Shown here in pieces: positions 33,956 to 43,231 of a DNA stretch of 45,964 nt; the first letter of the stretch is position 1; each line of letters begins with the position of its first letter. The notes under the pieces are model-generated. The model was not told where the DNA came from, did no database searches, and worked only from the letters and a program-made list of their open reading frames with translations. Both the position numbers and the translations under genes were made by a program. Source of the stretch: Thermoflexus hugenholtzii JAD2 (GTDB taxonomy: Bacteria; Chloroflexota; Anaerolineae; Thermoflexales; Thermoflexaceae); NCBI RefSeq assembly GCF_900187885.1, contig NZ_FYEK01000037.1, positions 1 through 45,964 of the forward strand, read 5' to 3'.

Positions 33956-36109
33956 ATGGAGCCAGCGGGCAACGGCGGGAAGCTGCCCAAGCGCATCGCC
34001 CGTCTGGGGGAGCTGATCACGAACATGTGGTGGACCTGGCAGCCGGACGCCCAGCGGCTGTTCGAGCGGCTGGATCCGGTGCGCTGGGAGGAGGTCCGCC
34101 ACAACCCGGTGGCCTTGCTGCGCCGGGTCGAGCGGGCTCGGCTCAATGCGGCCGTTCAGACTCCAGCCTACCTGGAGCTTTACGATCGGGTGATGGAGGA
34201 GTTCGATCGCGCCCTCACCGGGCCCACCTGGTTCGCCCGGGCCCATCCAGAGCGTGCGGAGGCCATCGTCGCCTATTTCTCCACGGAGTTCGGGATCCAC
34301 GAAGCCTTCCCGGCCTACGCGGGCGGGCTGGGAGTGCTGGCCGGCGACTTCCTCAAAGAGGCCAGTGATCTGGGCCTGCCTATGGTCGGGGTGGGGTTGC
34401 TGTATCAGCATGGCTACTTCACCCAGCGCATCACGGAGGACGGCTGGCAGGAGGCGATCTACGAGCCGCTGGACCTGGAGAACCTCCCCCTTCATCCGGT
34501 GTTGGGCCCGGATGGGCAACCGGTGCGGGTGGAGGTGACCATCGCCGGCCGGCCGGTGCGGGCGCAGATCTGGCGCCTCCAGATCGGCCGCATCCCCCTT
34601 TACCTGCTGGACACCAGCCTCCCGGAGAACGAGCCCGCGGATCGGGAGCTCTCCGCCCGGCTGTATGACGGGGACCCGGAGCGGCGGATCGCCCAGGAGA
34701 TGATCCTGGGGATCGGCGGGGTGCGGGCCCTGCGGGCTCTGGGTCTGCAGCCCGCCGTCTGGCATCTGAACGAGGGCCATTCGGCCTTCTCCATCCTGGA
34801 GCGGCTGCGGGAACACATCGCCGCGGGCCTCCCCTTCGAGGAGGCCGCAGCCCGGGTGCGAGCCACCACCGTGTTCACCACCCACACCCCAGTCCCCGCC
34901 GGCCATGATCGCTTTTCCCTCAGCCTGATCGAGCGCGCCTTCGCCGGTTACTGGGAGCAACTCGGCCTTTCCTTCAAGGACTTCTGCGAGCTGGCTCGTC
35001 AGGACGAGCCCTGGGGCTCCACCTTCAACATGACGGTCCTCGCCTTGCGCTTCGCCGATCACCGCAACGCCGTGAGCGAGCTCCACGGCCACGTCACCCG
35101 CAAGATGTGGGCTCATCTGTGGCCGGACCGGCCCGTGGAGGCGGTCCCTATCCGCCATATCACCAACGGGGTCCACGTCGGGACCTGGCTGGCGCGCCGG
35201 ATGCGCGTCCTCTATCAGCGCTACCTGGGGCCGGACTGGCTGGAGCGGCTGGATGATCCGACCCTCTGGGAGCGGGTCCTGGAGATCCCGGATGAGGAGC
35301 TGTGGACGGTGCGGCGGCACCTGAAGCGTAAGCTGGTGGCCTTCATGCGCGAACGGGCCCGGCGGCGCTGGCAGGGCAACCGCGTTTCCCCGATTCAGAT
35401 CGTGGCCTCGGGCGTGCTGCTCGACCCTTACGCCCTGACCATCGGCTTCGCCCGGCGCTTCGCCCTCTACAAGCGCGCCTACCTGCTCTTCCGGGATCCG
35501 GAGCGGCTGCGACGCCTGGTCAACGATCCCTATCGTCCTGTCCAGATCATCCTGGCCGGGAAGGCCCATCCGGCCGACGAGCCGGCCAAGCGCATGATCC
35601 AGGAGATCTACCGCCTGATCAAAGACCCGGCCTTCGGAGGACGGATCGCCTTCCTGGAGGATTACGACATCGAGGTGGCCCGCCATCTGGTGCAGGGGGT
35701 GGACGTCTGGCTGAACACCCCCCGCCGGCCCCTCGAGGCCAGCGGCACCAGCGGCCAGAAGGCCGCCCTCAATGGGGTGCTGAACCTGAGCGTGCTGGAT
35801 GGCTGGTGGCGGGAGGGCTACAACGGGGCCAACGGCTGGGCCATCGGGGAGGATCGGGAGTATGAGGACCCCGAAGCCCAGGACGCGGCCGACGCGGCGT
35901 CCCTCTATGACCTGCTGGAGAAGGCCGTGGTCCCTCTCTACTACGACGTCGAGGCCGATGGGATCCCCCACCGATGGCTGCGCATGGTGAAAGAATCCAT
36001 CCGTTCCCTGGTCCCCTTCTTTAACACCCGGCGGATGGTGAAGGAATACCTTCAGGAAATGTATCTGCCCGCCATGGAGGCGGCCTCCCCGCGGACGTTG
36101 CCGGTGTGA
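33956..36109 (+). CDS. glgP: Alpha-glucan (glycogen/maltodextrin) phosphorylase
   Basis: A 717-residue phosphorylase of the short bacterial/archaeal type (N-terminal DUF3417), releasing glucose 1-phosphate from alpha-1,4-glucans. N-terminal RIARLGELITNMWWTWQPDA; FSTEFGIHEAFPAYAGGLGV; VWHLNEGHSAFSILERLREH; FTTHTPVPAGHDRF; HITNGVHVGTWLARRM; and the cofactor region EASGTSGQKAALNGVLNLSV with Lys602 in the pyridoxal-phosphate position, followed by DGWWREGYNGANGWAIG. Start: ATG 33956, with GGAGG six bases upstream; the in-frame ATG at 33935 has no site. The next gene, prmC, begins at its stop codon. Confidence 0.95.
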   Translation: MEPAGNGGKLPKRIARLGELITNMWWTWQPDAQRLFERLDPVRWEEVRHNPVALLRRVERARLNAAVQTPAYLELYDRVMEEFDRALTGPTWFARAHPERAEAIVAYFSTEFGIHEAFPAYAGGLGVLAGDFLKEASDLGLPMVGVGLLYQHGYFTQRITEDGWQEAIYEPLDLENLPLHPVLGPDGQPVRVEVTIAGRPVRAQIWRLQIGRIPLYLLDTSLPENEPADRELSARLYDGDPERRIAQEMILGIGGVRALRALGLQPAVWHLNEGHSAFSILERLREHIAAGLPFEEAAARVRATTVFTTHTPVPAGHDRFSLSLIERAFAGYWEQLGLSFKDFCELARQDEPWGSTFNMTVLALRFADHRNAVSELHGHVTRKMWAHLWPDRPVEAVPIRHITNGVHVGTWLARRMRVLYQRYLGPDWLERLDDPTLWERVLEIPDEELWTVRRHLKRKLVAFMRERARRRWQGNRVSPIQIVASGVLLDPYALTIGFARRFALYKRAYLLFRDPERLRRLVNDPYRPVQIILAGKAHPADEPAKRMIQEIYRLIKDPAFGGRIAFLEDYDIEVARHLVQGVDVWLNTPRRPLEASGTSGQKAALNGVLNLSVLDGWWREGYNGANGWAIGEDREYEDPEAQDAADAASLYDLLEKAVVPLYYDVEADGIPHRWLRMVKESIRSLVPFFNTRRMVKEYLQEMYLPAMEAASPRTLPV

Positions 36110-36114
36110 AGGCC

Positions 36115-37002
36115 ATGAGCGCGGCGATGAAACCGGAAATACGCATCCATGCCCTCTCGATCCGTGAGGCCATCGCCTGGGCCTCCCGGCGGGTGCGCGC
36201 CTCTGCCCCTCGGCTGGCGGCTGAGGTGCTGCTGGCCCACGTCCTGAACGTCTCCCGCGCCTACCTCCTGGCCCACCCCGAACGCACCCTGGCGCCGGAC
36301 GAATGGGAGGCCTTCGCCCGGCTGGTGGCTCGGTCCGAGCAGGGGGAGCCCCTGTTCTACCTGATCGGCGAGCGGGAGTTCTACGGAATGCCCTTCAAGG
36401 TCACCCCCGCCGTCCTGATCCCCCGGCCCGAGACCGAGGGCCTGGTCGACGCGGCCCTGGAGTGGGCGCGGAGCCGGGCCTACCGGACCTACGCGCCCCT
36501 GGTCTTCGCCGACATCGGGACCGGCTCCGGGTGCATCGCGGTGGCCCTGGCGGTCTACCTGCCCAACAGCCGGGGCTACGCCACCGATCTCTCCCCGGAG
36601 GCCCTGGAGGTCGCCCAGGAGAACGCCGCCCGTCACGGGGTGGCCTCCCGCTTGACCTTCCTGCAGGGCGACCTCTGCGCCCCCCTCCCGGAACCGGTGG
36701 ATCTGCTGGTGGCCAACCTGCCCTACGTGGCCCGATCCGAATGGGCGGACCTGGATCCCGCCATCCGGGAATACGAGCCGATCCTGGCCCTGGATGGGGG
36801 GCCGGACGGGCTGGATCTGATCCGGCGCTTCCTGGCCCAGGCCCCGGGGTATCTGCGGCCGATGGGAGCGGTCTTCCTGGAGATCGGCGCCGGGCAGGGG
36901 CCGGCCGTCCTAACGCTCGCCCGGGCCGCCTTCCCCCGAGCAGTGATCCGGCTGCTGAAGGACGCCGCCGGGCTGGACCGGATAGTGGCCATCACCCACT
37001 GA
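36115..37002 (+). CDS. prmC: Peptide chain release factor N5-glutamine methyltransferase
   Basis: A ~295-residue PrmC/HemK protein that methylates the GGQ Gln of release factors. N-terminal helical domain (SIREAIAWASRRVRASAPRL), then FYLIGEREFYGMPFKVTPAV, LIPRPETEGLVDAALEW, the SAM motif DIGTGSGCIAVALA and the catalytic motif, which here reads N-L-P-Y (VANLPYVARSEW) instead of the textbook NPPY. The start could be GTG 36106 (overlapping the glgP stop), ATG 36115 or ATG 36127; none has a strong ribosome site, so coupling to glgP is likely. It is followed by rpiB after 16 bp. Confidence 0.92.
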   Translation: MSAAMKPEIRIHALSIREAIAWASRRVRASAPRLAAEVLLAHVLNVSRAYLLAHPERTLAPDEWEAFARLVARSEQGEPLFYLIGEREFYGMPFKVTPAVLIPRPETEGLVDAALEWARSRAYRTYAPLVFADIGTGSGCIAVALAVYLPNSRGYATDLSPEALEVAQENAARHGVASRLTFLQGDLCAPLPEPVDLLVANLPYVARSEWADLDPAIREYEPILALDGGPDGLDLIRRFLAQAPGYLRPMGAVFLEIGAGQGPAVLTLARAAFPRAVIRLLKDAAGLDRIVAITH

Positions 37003-37018
37003 GGGAAAGGAGCCAGGG

Positions 37019-37474
37019 ATGCGGATCGCCATCGGAGCGGATCACGCGGGCTACGCCTTAAAGGAGACCCTGGTCGCCCATCTGCGGGAGCAGGGGATCG
37101 AGGTGGTGGATTTCGGGACCCACAGTCCCGAGTCCGTGGACTACCCGGACTACGCCCGGGCGGTGGCCGAGGCCGTTGCCCGCGGGGAGGCGGATTACGG
37201 CGTCCTCATCTGCGGCACGGGGATCGGCATGTCCATCACGGCCAACAAGGTGCCCGGCATCCGCGCCGCCGCGGTCTCGGACGTCTACACCGCGAAGATG
37301 AGCCGCGCGCACAACGACGCCAACATCCTCTGCCTGGGCGGTCGGGTGGTCGGGCCCGGCCTGGCCATCGAGATCCTGGATACATGGCTGCGCACCCCTT
37401 TCGAGGGGGGGCGCCACGCCCGCCGCGTGGAGAAGATCCGGCAGCTGGAAGCATCCTGCCAGCCCTCCCCGTGA
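37019..37474 (+). CDS. rpiB: Ribose 5-phosphate isomerase B
   Basis: A 151-residue RpiB/LacAB-family isomerase interconverting ribose 5-phosphate and ribulose 5-phosphate. Motifs: IAIGADHAGYALKETLVAHL, DFGTHSPESVDYPDYA, GVLICGTGIGMSITANKVPG (active-site Cys in ICGTGIG) and SRAHNDANILCLGGRVVG. ATG at 37019 follows GAAAGGAGCCAGGG. Supplies pentose phosphates; in the glgP-prmC-rpiB-glycosyltransferase run the genes are close enough to be one transcript. Confidence 0.96.
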   Translation: MRIAIGADHAGYALKETLVAHLREQGIEVVDFGTHSPESVDYPDYARAVAEAVARGEADYGVLICGTGIGMSITANKVPGIRAAAVSDVYTAKMSRAHNDANILCLGGRVVGPGLAIEILDTWLRTPFEGGRHARRVEKIRQLEASCQPSP

Positions 37475-37478
37475 AGCG

Positions 37479-38588
37479 ATGGGCAGGCCTCCGATCCTGG
37501 GCATCGACGCCAGCCGGGCTACCGTGGCCCGCCCGACGGGAGTGGAGCGCTACGCTCGGGCGGTGATCCGGTCCCTCCTTCCCTATGCCGAAGCCGAAGG
37601 GGTGCGGGTCCGCCTTTACTTTCGGGAGTCCCCGCCGCCGGACCTCTTTCCGCCCTCCCCGTCGGTGGAGCACCGGGTGATCCCCTTCCCTCGCCTGTGG
37701 ACCCATCTGCGCCTCTCGTGGGAGATGGCCCGCCGTCCGCCCACAGCCCTCTTCGTCCCCGCCCACGTGATCCCGCTGGTTCACCCCCGCAGCGCCGTCA
37801 CCATTCACGACCTGGGTTACCGCCACTTCCCGCATGCGCATCCGTTCGCCCAGCGGCTGTATCTGGAGCTCTCCACGCGGTGGAGCGCCGCCGTCGCCCG
37901 TGTCGTCTTCGCCGACTCCGAGGCCACACGAGCGGACCTCATCCGCTTCTACCATGTTCCGGCGGAGAAGATCGTGGTGGCCTACCCGGGTTACGATCCG
38001 CCGCCCATCCCGGAGGACGCCGAGGCGATCCTGCGCCGCTTCGGGATCCGGTCCCCTTATCTGGTCTCGGTGGGGACGATCCACCCGCGCAAGAACTTCG
38101 GGCTGATCCTTCAGGTTGCGGCGCGTCGGCTTGCGGAGGGATGGGAGGGCCAGGTGGTGATCATCGGGAAGCCCGGATGGCCGGACCCGGCCTTCGAGCG
38201 CCTGCGTCGGGATCCGATGTGGGCGGGCCGTCTGATCCTGACCGGATATGTGGATGACGTCACGCGAGGAGCGTTGCTGAGCCGGGCCGAGGCCTTCCTG
38301 CTCCCTTCCCTCTATGAGGGCTTTGGCTTCCCAGTCCTGGAAGCCCAGGCATGCGGGGTGCCGGTCCTCTGCGCCCCCAGCGGGAGCCTGCGGGAGGTCG
38401 CCGGAGAGGGCGCGCTCCTCCTCCCTCCAGACGACCCCGCGCCGTGGGCGGAGGCCCTGAGCCGCCTAACGCGGGATCCAGAGCTCCGGTCCGCCCTGAT
38501 CGCGCGAGGCCACGCCAACCGGCAGCGGTTCTCCTGGGAACGCTGCGCCCGCAGGATCTGGGAGGCCCTGCGAACGTTGTGGGAGTAG
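37479..38588 (+). CDS. Family 4-like glycosyltransferase (GT-B)
   Basis: A 369-residue GT-B glycosyltransferase. N-terminal domain starts ILGIDASRATVARPTGVERY, with FVPAHVIPLVHPRSAVTIHD. The C-terminal donor domain shows PYLVSVGTIHPRKNFGLIL, VVIIGKPGW, LILTGYVDDVTRGALLSRAE and the nucleotide-sugar motif PSLYEGFGFPVLEAQACGVP with the E-x7-E pair. This is the mannosyltransferase-like layout of GT family 4, acting at the inner membrane face on lipid or polysaccharide acceptors. It begins five bases after rpiB. Donor and acceptor are unknown. Confidence 0.92.
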   Translation: MGRPPILGIDASRATVARPTGVERYARAVIRSLLPYAEAEGVRVRLYFRESPPPDLFPPSPSVEHRVIPFPRLWTHLRLSWEMARRPPTALFVPAHVIPLVHPRSAVTIHDLGYRHFPHAHPFAQRLYLELSTRWSAAVARVVFADSEATRADLIRFYHVPAEKIVVAYPGYDPPPIPEDAEAILRRFGIRSPYLVSVGTIHPRKNFGLILQVAARRLAEGWEGQVVIIGKPGWPDPAFERLRRDPMWAGRLILTGYVDDVTRGALLSRAEAFLLPSLYEGFGFPVLEAQACGVPVLCAPSGSLREVAGEGALLLPPDDPAPWAEALSRLTRDPELRSALIARGHANRQRFSWERCARRIWEALRTLWE

Positions 38589-38631
38589 GGACGCCGCGTT
38601 CCCTGCTGGGGCGCTGTCTTGAGAAGGGCCC

Positions 38632-40041
38632 TTAGTCTGCCAGCCCCTCCACCTCCTCAGCCTTCGTCTCCGCCGTCGGCATTGGGATCGGGCGGAGGAG
38701 GGGGACCGGACGCACGGAGCGGGCGACCAGCTCCCGGGTGCCGGCCACCCCCAGGCGCTCGAACAGCAGCGCAAAGCGCGCCTCCAGGGCCTCCCGAATG
38801 GGCCCGCGCACTTCCTCCGGGAGCTCCCAGAAGGCCTGCTTGAAGGGCCCCCACGCCCGCTTGCGAGTCTTGTAGTAAAACTGCTCGTCCGTCTCCCCCG
38901 GCTTCCGCTCGTCGGCGTGATGCGCCCGCAGATAGGCGTAGATCTCCTCCCGGAAGGCCGCAGGGAGCATCTCGAAGACCAGGTTCTGGAAGCCGGTGGC
39001 CAGATGGACTTCGCAGGCCTCGCATTCCACGAACTTGTGGAAAGCCTCCTCCGGGAGGGTGCTGGCCCCATGCTGCACCGCCCCCGCCAGCCCGTATTCC
39101 AGGCGGGCCGCCCGGGAAAGGGCCCGGAGCGCCTCGAAATCGATGGCCACCTGGGCCAGGGTCCCGTCCGGCAGCACCACCCCGCCATGGGTGGTGCCCG
39201 TCTGCACGCTGATCTTGCTGATCCCCACCACCTCCCCCACCTCCCGGCGGTAGCCGTCCATAAAGGCCCGCAGCTCCTCCACCGTGCTGTTCTTGCCGCC
39301 CACCTCCCCGATCTCCCCACCCACGGAGATCGTCACACCGGGCGGCTCGATGGAGCGGATGTAACGGGTGAGAGCCGCACATAGGGTGTAGTTCAGACGC
39401 TGTTGCGCGTCCAGGGTCGGCTGGGAGAGGTCGACCAGCGTGGAGGTGTCGATGTCGATGTTGTAGAACCCCGCCGCGATGGCCTCCGCCGTGAGATCCC
39501 GCACCGCCTGCAGCTCCTTCTCGGGATCCCGGGCATAGGCTTTTGCGGAAACCTGGAAATGGTCTCCCTGAAGGAAGAGAGGGCCGGTGAAACCCTCCTT
39601 GACGGCGGCCGCCATCAGGACGGCGGCGTATTCCTCCGGGCGCTGGTCGGTGTAGCCGATCTCGCTGCGGGCGATCTCGAAGATCACAGCCCCCGCCTCC
39701 AGCCGCCGCGCCGCCCGGAAGGCCGCCCGGCCCATGTCATAGGTCATCCCCCGCAGGTTCATGGCCGGGACAGTGAAGGTCGGGGGAATCTCCCCCCGGC
39801 CCCGCGCCGCGTAGAGAGGGTGGATGGAGGCCGGGATGATCCCCAGTGCCTGGGCGATGCCGTAGATCCACCAGCGGGCCTCCGCCCGCTCCGGGGGGGA
39901 GCCGAAGACCGCCTGATGAACCAGCTCGTCGATCCCCTGGGCGCGGATCCATACGGGGTCGCGCACCTCCACCCGGCCGTCGACCAGAGCGAGGGCCTCC
40001 CCCCAGCGCGGCCGCCGCAAACGATCCCGGACATCGATCAT
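38632..40041 (-). CDS. Class II fructose-bisphosphate aldolase-like protein
   Basis: A 469-residue protein, much longer than the ~300 residues of standard class II aldolases. Core motifs are present in order: TFTVPAMNLRGMTYDMGRAA, the Asp160-His161 pair in LFLQGDHFQV (catalytic Asp and zinc His), YNIDIDTSTLVDLS, VGGEIGEVGGKNST, His285 in VQTGTTHGGVVLPDG and His324 in GAVQHGASTLPEEAFHKF. Extra N-terminal (~85) and C-terminal (~130) segments surround the barrel; the C-terminal part has charged KPGETDEQFYYKTRKRAWGP. The sugar-phosphate substrate may differ from fructose 1,6-bisphosphate. ATG at 40041 follows GCAGGAGGTC; the frame continues upstream without coding signs. Confidence 0.88.
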   Translation of the reverse strand: MIDVRDRLRRPRWGEALALVDGRVEVRDPVWIRAQGIDELVHQAVFGSPPERAEARWWIYGIAQALGIIPASIHPLYAARGRGEIPPTFTVPAMNLRGMTYDMGRAAFRAARRLEAGAVIFEIARSEIGYTDQRPEEYAAVLMAAAVKEGFTGPLFLQGDHFQVSAKAYARDPEKELQAVRDLTAEAIAAGFYNIDIDTSTLVDLSQPTLDAQQRLNYTLCAALTRYIRSIEPPGVTISVGGEIGEVGGKNSTVEELRAFMDGYRREVGEVVGISKISVQTGTTHGGVVLPDGTLAQVAIDFEALRALSRAARLEYGLAGAVQHGASTLPEEAFHKFVECEACEVHLATGFQNLVFEMLPAAFREEIYAYLRAHHADERKPGETDEQFYYKTRKRAWGPFKQAFWELPEEVRGPIREALEARFALLFERLGVAGTRELVARSVRPVPLLRPIPMPTAETKAEEVEGLAD

Positions 40042-40106
40042 GCGAAGACCTCCTGCAGCATAGGATTCTGAGCGCGCCCCTCTCGCTCCGCTCCTCATGA
40101 ATCCCA

Positions 40107-40523
40107 TCACTCGGCCGAAGGCGTGACCTCCGTCTCCGGGGATGAGGAGCGGGTTCGGCGCTGGGAGCGCTTCGGGCCCGATGGGGCGGCCCCCGTTCGT
40201 TTCCGACGCCCCCGTGGGGTCGGCGCGGGAGGCACTTCCTCCTCCGGCTCGGGGGCTGGGGCCTCCATCCCGGCGGGCGGCTCCGGCGACGGGGAGGCGG
40301 CCGCTTCGGGCGCAGGGGAAGCCGGTTCGGTCCCCGCCGGGGCGACCGCAGGGGCCACCCGGCGTAGCTCCGCCAGGCCGATCTTCACCTGCCGGCGGCA
40401 GAAGGGGCATTCCCGCATCCCATAGCGGGCGTTCTCCGCCAGCGCCTGGGCCAGGATCCCCGCCGCTTCCTCCCGGGAGACGGAGAACGGCCGGCCGCAA
40501 TACGGACAGCGCGTGCGCAGCAT
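40107..40523 (-). CDS. Zinc-ribbon protein with Pro/Ala-rich tail
   Basis: A 138-residue protein. The first 45 residues form a zinc ribbon: Cys6-x2-Cys9 (RCPYCGRPFSVS) and Cys39-x2-Cys42 (ECPFCRRQVKI). The remainder is low-complexity Pro, Ala and Glu, ending in a basic Arg/Ser-rich tail (GRRKRTGAAPSGPKRSQRRT). Such proteins are common in Chloroflexota but have no known function; nucleic-acid binding by the basic tail is a guess. ATG at 40523 follows TGAGGAGGCGCGC. The aldolase-like gene starts 65 bp downstream. Confidence 0.85.
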   Translation of the reverse strand: MLRTRCPYCGRPFSVSREEAAGILAQALAENARYGMRECPFCRRQVKIGLAELRRVAPAVAPAGTEPASPAPEAAASPSPEPPAGMEAPAPEPEEEVPPAPTPRGRRKRTGAAPSGPKRSQRRTRSSSPETEVTPSAE

Positions 40524-40579
40524 GCGCGCCTCCTCAGGTCTTCCATCGAACGCATCGTTCCCATTTTAGCATCGCATCC

Positions 40580-40611
40580 CCGCCGGCCCATCCCGGCGGG
40601 CGGGATATAAT
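40580..40611 (+). promoter_or_regulatory. Likely lgt promoter with a GC palindrome in the -35 position
   Basis: TATAAT at 40606-40611 is a perfect -10. Instead of a -35 hexamer there is an inverted repeat CCGCCGG (40580-40586) / CCGGCGG (40593-40599). The -10 is about 50 bp before the lgt ATG. Confidence 0.5.
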
Positions 40612-40659
40612 GAGGGGCAGGCCCCACAGGGCCGCCATTCCCGAACAGGAGGTCCATCG

Positions 40660-41511
40660 ATGTTCTGCCCGCCGGGGACTACTGGAGCGATCCTGTGCGT
40701 GGGGAATTTCGCCATCCGGGCCTACGGGCTGTTGCTGATGCTCGGGATCCTCCTCGGCGCCTACCTGGCGGCGGCGGAAGCCCGCCGTCGGGGGGAGAAC
40801 CCCGATCATGTGTGGGATGGCTTGCTGGTCGTCTTCCTCTTGGGCCTGATCGGCGCCCGCCTCTACCACGTGTTCTCCAATCCGGAGGGCGCCATCGGCT
40901 GGTCCTACTACCGGGAGAACCCGATCAAGATCCTCTACATTTGGGAGGGAGGGCTCGCGATTTATGGAGCCCTCATCGGCGGGTTGCTCGGCTTCTTCCT
41001 TTACGCCTATCGTCACCGCTTGGCCGTCTGGCGCTGGCTGGATATTGTAGCGCCTTCGATCTTGGTGGGACAGGCCATCGGCCGCTGGGGGAATTTCTTC
41101 AACCAGGAGCTCTACGGCCCGCCCACGACCCTCCCTTGGGGCATTCCCATCCCCCTGGAACGCCGCCTGCCACAACACCTCACCCTGCCCCCGGAGACCC
41201 GTTTCCATCCGGTGTTCCTGTATGAATCCCTCTGGAACACCCTGGGCTTCCTGATCCTGTTCAACTTGAGCCGGCGGCTGGGGCATCGCCTGCGGGAGGG
41301 GGACCTCTTCGCCCTCTATCTGATCTGGTATCCGGTGGGACGCCTGTGGATCGAGACCCTGCGGCCGGACGCCTGGAAGCTGGGGAACATCGCCGCGGCC
41401 CAGGTCTTCTCCCTGATCGCCCTGGCGGCCGGGCTGGCCATCCTGATCCGGAACCGGCTCCCCGGACGAATGCCGGGGGCGAAGGCCCCCTCCGGGATGT
41501 CCGAGGCCTGA
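40660..41511 (+). CDS. lgt: Prolipoprotein diacylglyceryl transferase
   Basis: A 283-residue polytopic membrane enzyme that attaches diacylglyceryl to the lipobox Cys of prolipoproteins, the first step of lipoprotein maturation. The Lgt signature GRWGNFFNQE is at 141-150; YGLLLMLGILLGAYLAAAEA, GLIGARLYHVFSNPE and IWEGGLAIYGALIGGLLGFF are the conserved earlier segments, and HPVFLYESLWN and LIWYPVGRLWIETLRPD the later ones. ATG at 40660 follows AGGAGGTCCATCG. It would process the PhnD-like lipoprotein encoded in this window. The CLC gene follows after 21 bp. Confidence 0.96.
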   Translation: MFCPPGTTGAILCVGNFAIRAYGLLLMLGILLGAYLAAAEARRRGENPDHVWDGLLVVFLLGLIGARLYHVFSNPEGAIGWSYYRENPIKILYIWEGGLAIYGALIGGLLGFFLYAYRHRLAVWRWLDIVAPSILVGQAIGRWGNFFNQELYGPPTTLPWGIPIPLERRLPQHLTLPPETRFHPVFLYESLWNTLGFLILFNLSRRLGHRLREGDLFALYLIWYPVGRLWIETLRPDAWKLGNIAAAQVFSLIALAAGLAILIRNRLPGRMPGAKAPSGMSEA

Positions 41512-41532
41512 TCCCCTAATGAGGGGACAGCG

Positions 41533-43231
41533 ATGAGGGAGCTCATCCGCCTTCATCTCCGCCAGCGGGTTCGCCTCTCGGAGGGCACCTGGGTATTGAT
41601 CCTCGCGCCCCTGATCGGCCTGGGGGCGGGAGTAGGGGTGTTTCTCTTCCGCCGCGCTGTAGATGGCGTGCAGGATATGCTGCGCTCCCTCACGCCGGGC
41701 GGATGGATTCGCATCTTGGCTTCGGTCTTAGGTGGATTGCTCATCGCCGGGATGACCCGCTTCTTTTTGGAGCGGGAGGAGATGCCAGGGGTCTCTGGGC
41801 TCATCTTGGCGATGGTCACGGCAGGCGGACGGCTTCCTTACTGGCGCATGCCGGCGAAGGCCGTCGCCGCAATCCTCTCCCTCGGTGGGACCAGAGGATC
41901 CCAGCGTCCAGATCGGCGCCCATCTCGGGTCCGGCTTAGCCCAGCGGGTCCGGCTCTCTGAGGAATCGATTCGTCTGCTCACCGCAACGGGCGCAGCGGG
42001 CGGGATCGCCGCAGCCTTCAACGCGCCGATCGCCGGCGTGCTCTTTGCAGCGGAGATCCTGCTGGGGGAGTTCGCCACTGCCCCTATCACCGCAATGGTG
42101 CTGGCCACCGTGAGCGCCACACTGGCCACCCAAGTCCTCCTGGGCCCTTACCCGGCTTTCCTGGTGCCTGCCTATTCGTTTCGTCATCCTCTGGAGTTGC
42201 CTTTTTACCTGCTCCTCGGCGTGTTAGCCGCCGGAGTGGCTATACTTTACATCCGGCTGCTCTACGGCATGCGCCTGGCCGTCGAGCGGCTCCCCCTCCC
42301 GCCCTGGCTTCGGACGCCTGCAGGCGGGCTGGTCCTCGGCCTCCTGGGACTACTCGCTCCTCAGGTCCTAGGCGTGGGATACGATTCGATTCAAACCATC
42401 CTGGAGGGTCAACCCCATAATCCCATCCTCGTCCTCGAGTGGATGTTCCTGAAACTCGTGCTGACACCTCTCTCCCTGGCAGTTGGATTTGTGGGTGGGG
42501 TGTTCGCCCCCGCCCTCTTCCTGGGTGCCATGCTGGGCTATGCGTATGGCGCCACCCTCGGCTCCCTGTTCCCAGCGTGGGTGGCTGACCCCTCCGCCTA
42601 CGCGATGGTAGCCATGGCCGCCCTGCTGGCCGGGGCGATCCATGCCCCTTTCACTGCCACTCTGCTGCTTTTCGAGATGACTCGGGATTACCGGATCATC
42701 CTCCCCCTGATGGCCGCGGTGGGCCTCAGCGCGCTGATCAGCGAACGCCTCCAGCCCGGAAGCCTCTACACCGAGGCTCTCCGACAACGTGGCCTCCGTC
42801 TCGCCCGCGGGCGGGACGTGGATGTGCTGGAGAGCCTTCGGGTCGAGGAAGCGATGAACCCGGATGTCGTTCGGGCTACTCAGACCCTCCCTGCCCAGGC
42901 AGCCCTGGAGATTCTCCTGCAGCGGCGCCGGCGCACGTTGATCGTAGAGACCCCGGAAGGGACGCTCTGGGGTATCACTACCCTCCGAGATCTCGAGATG
43001 GCCCTGACTGCAGGCCGGGGAGGGGAACCGGTCGGCCAAATCTGCCAGCGCCCGGTGATCACGATCTTCCCGGATGAACCGGTGAGCGAGGCCGTGCGCC
43101 GGATGAGCGAATGGAACATCGGGCAGGTCCCCGTGGTGAGCCGTGAGGATCCCCAACGCGTGATCGGGATCGTCCGACGAGAGGAAGTCGTGCGGGCCTA
43201 TGACCTCGCGCTCACCCGGAAGCGCCGGTAG
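41533..43231 (+). pseudogene. CLC chloride channel gene with CBS domains, 5' part, frameshifted
   Basis: Two overlapping frames together give one CLC protein. Frame 1 (41533 to about 41884) covers the first helices (RLSEGTWVLILAPLIGLGAG) and ends in KAVAAILSLGGTRGSQRP before a stop at 41961. The next frame starts at 41885 with VGPEDPSVQIGAHLGSGLAQ and continues through GAAGGIAAAFNAPIAGVLFA, the remaining helices and two CBS domains (VEEAMNPDVVRATQTL; RPVITIFPDEPVSEAVRRMS). Relatives normally read LSLGTGASVGPEDPSVQ, so the TGAS codons are missing: a loss of 14 bases fits exactly. The gene is then cut by an IS at 43227; its 3' end resumes at 44480. The protein would also have carried a TrkA_C domain. 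A sequencing error at 41884 cannot be excluded. Confidence 0.85.

Noticed and set aside
33923..35971. 682-codon minus-strand open frame opposite glgP
   Set aside because: Antisense shadow of glgP; low-complexity His/Pro/Gln-rich translation.
41865..41900. Programmed frameshift in the CLC gene
   Set aside because: No slippery heptamer or downstream structure is evident, four conserved residues are missing as well, and the gene is also cut by an IS.
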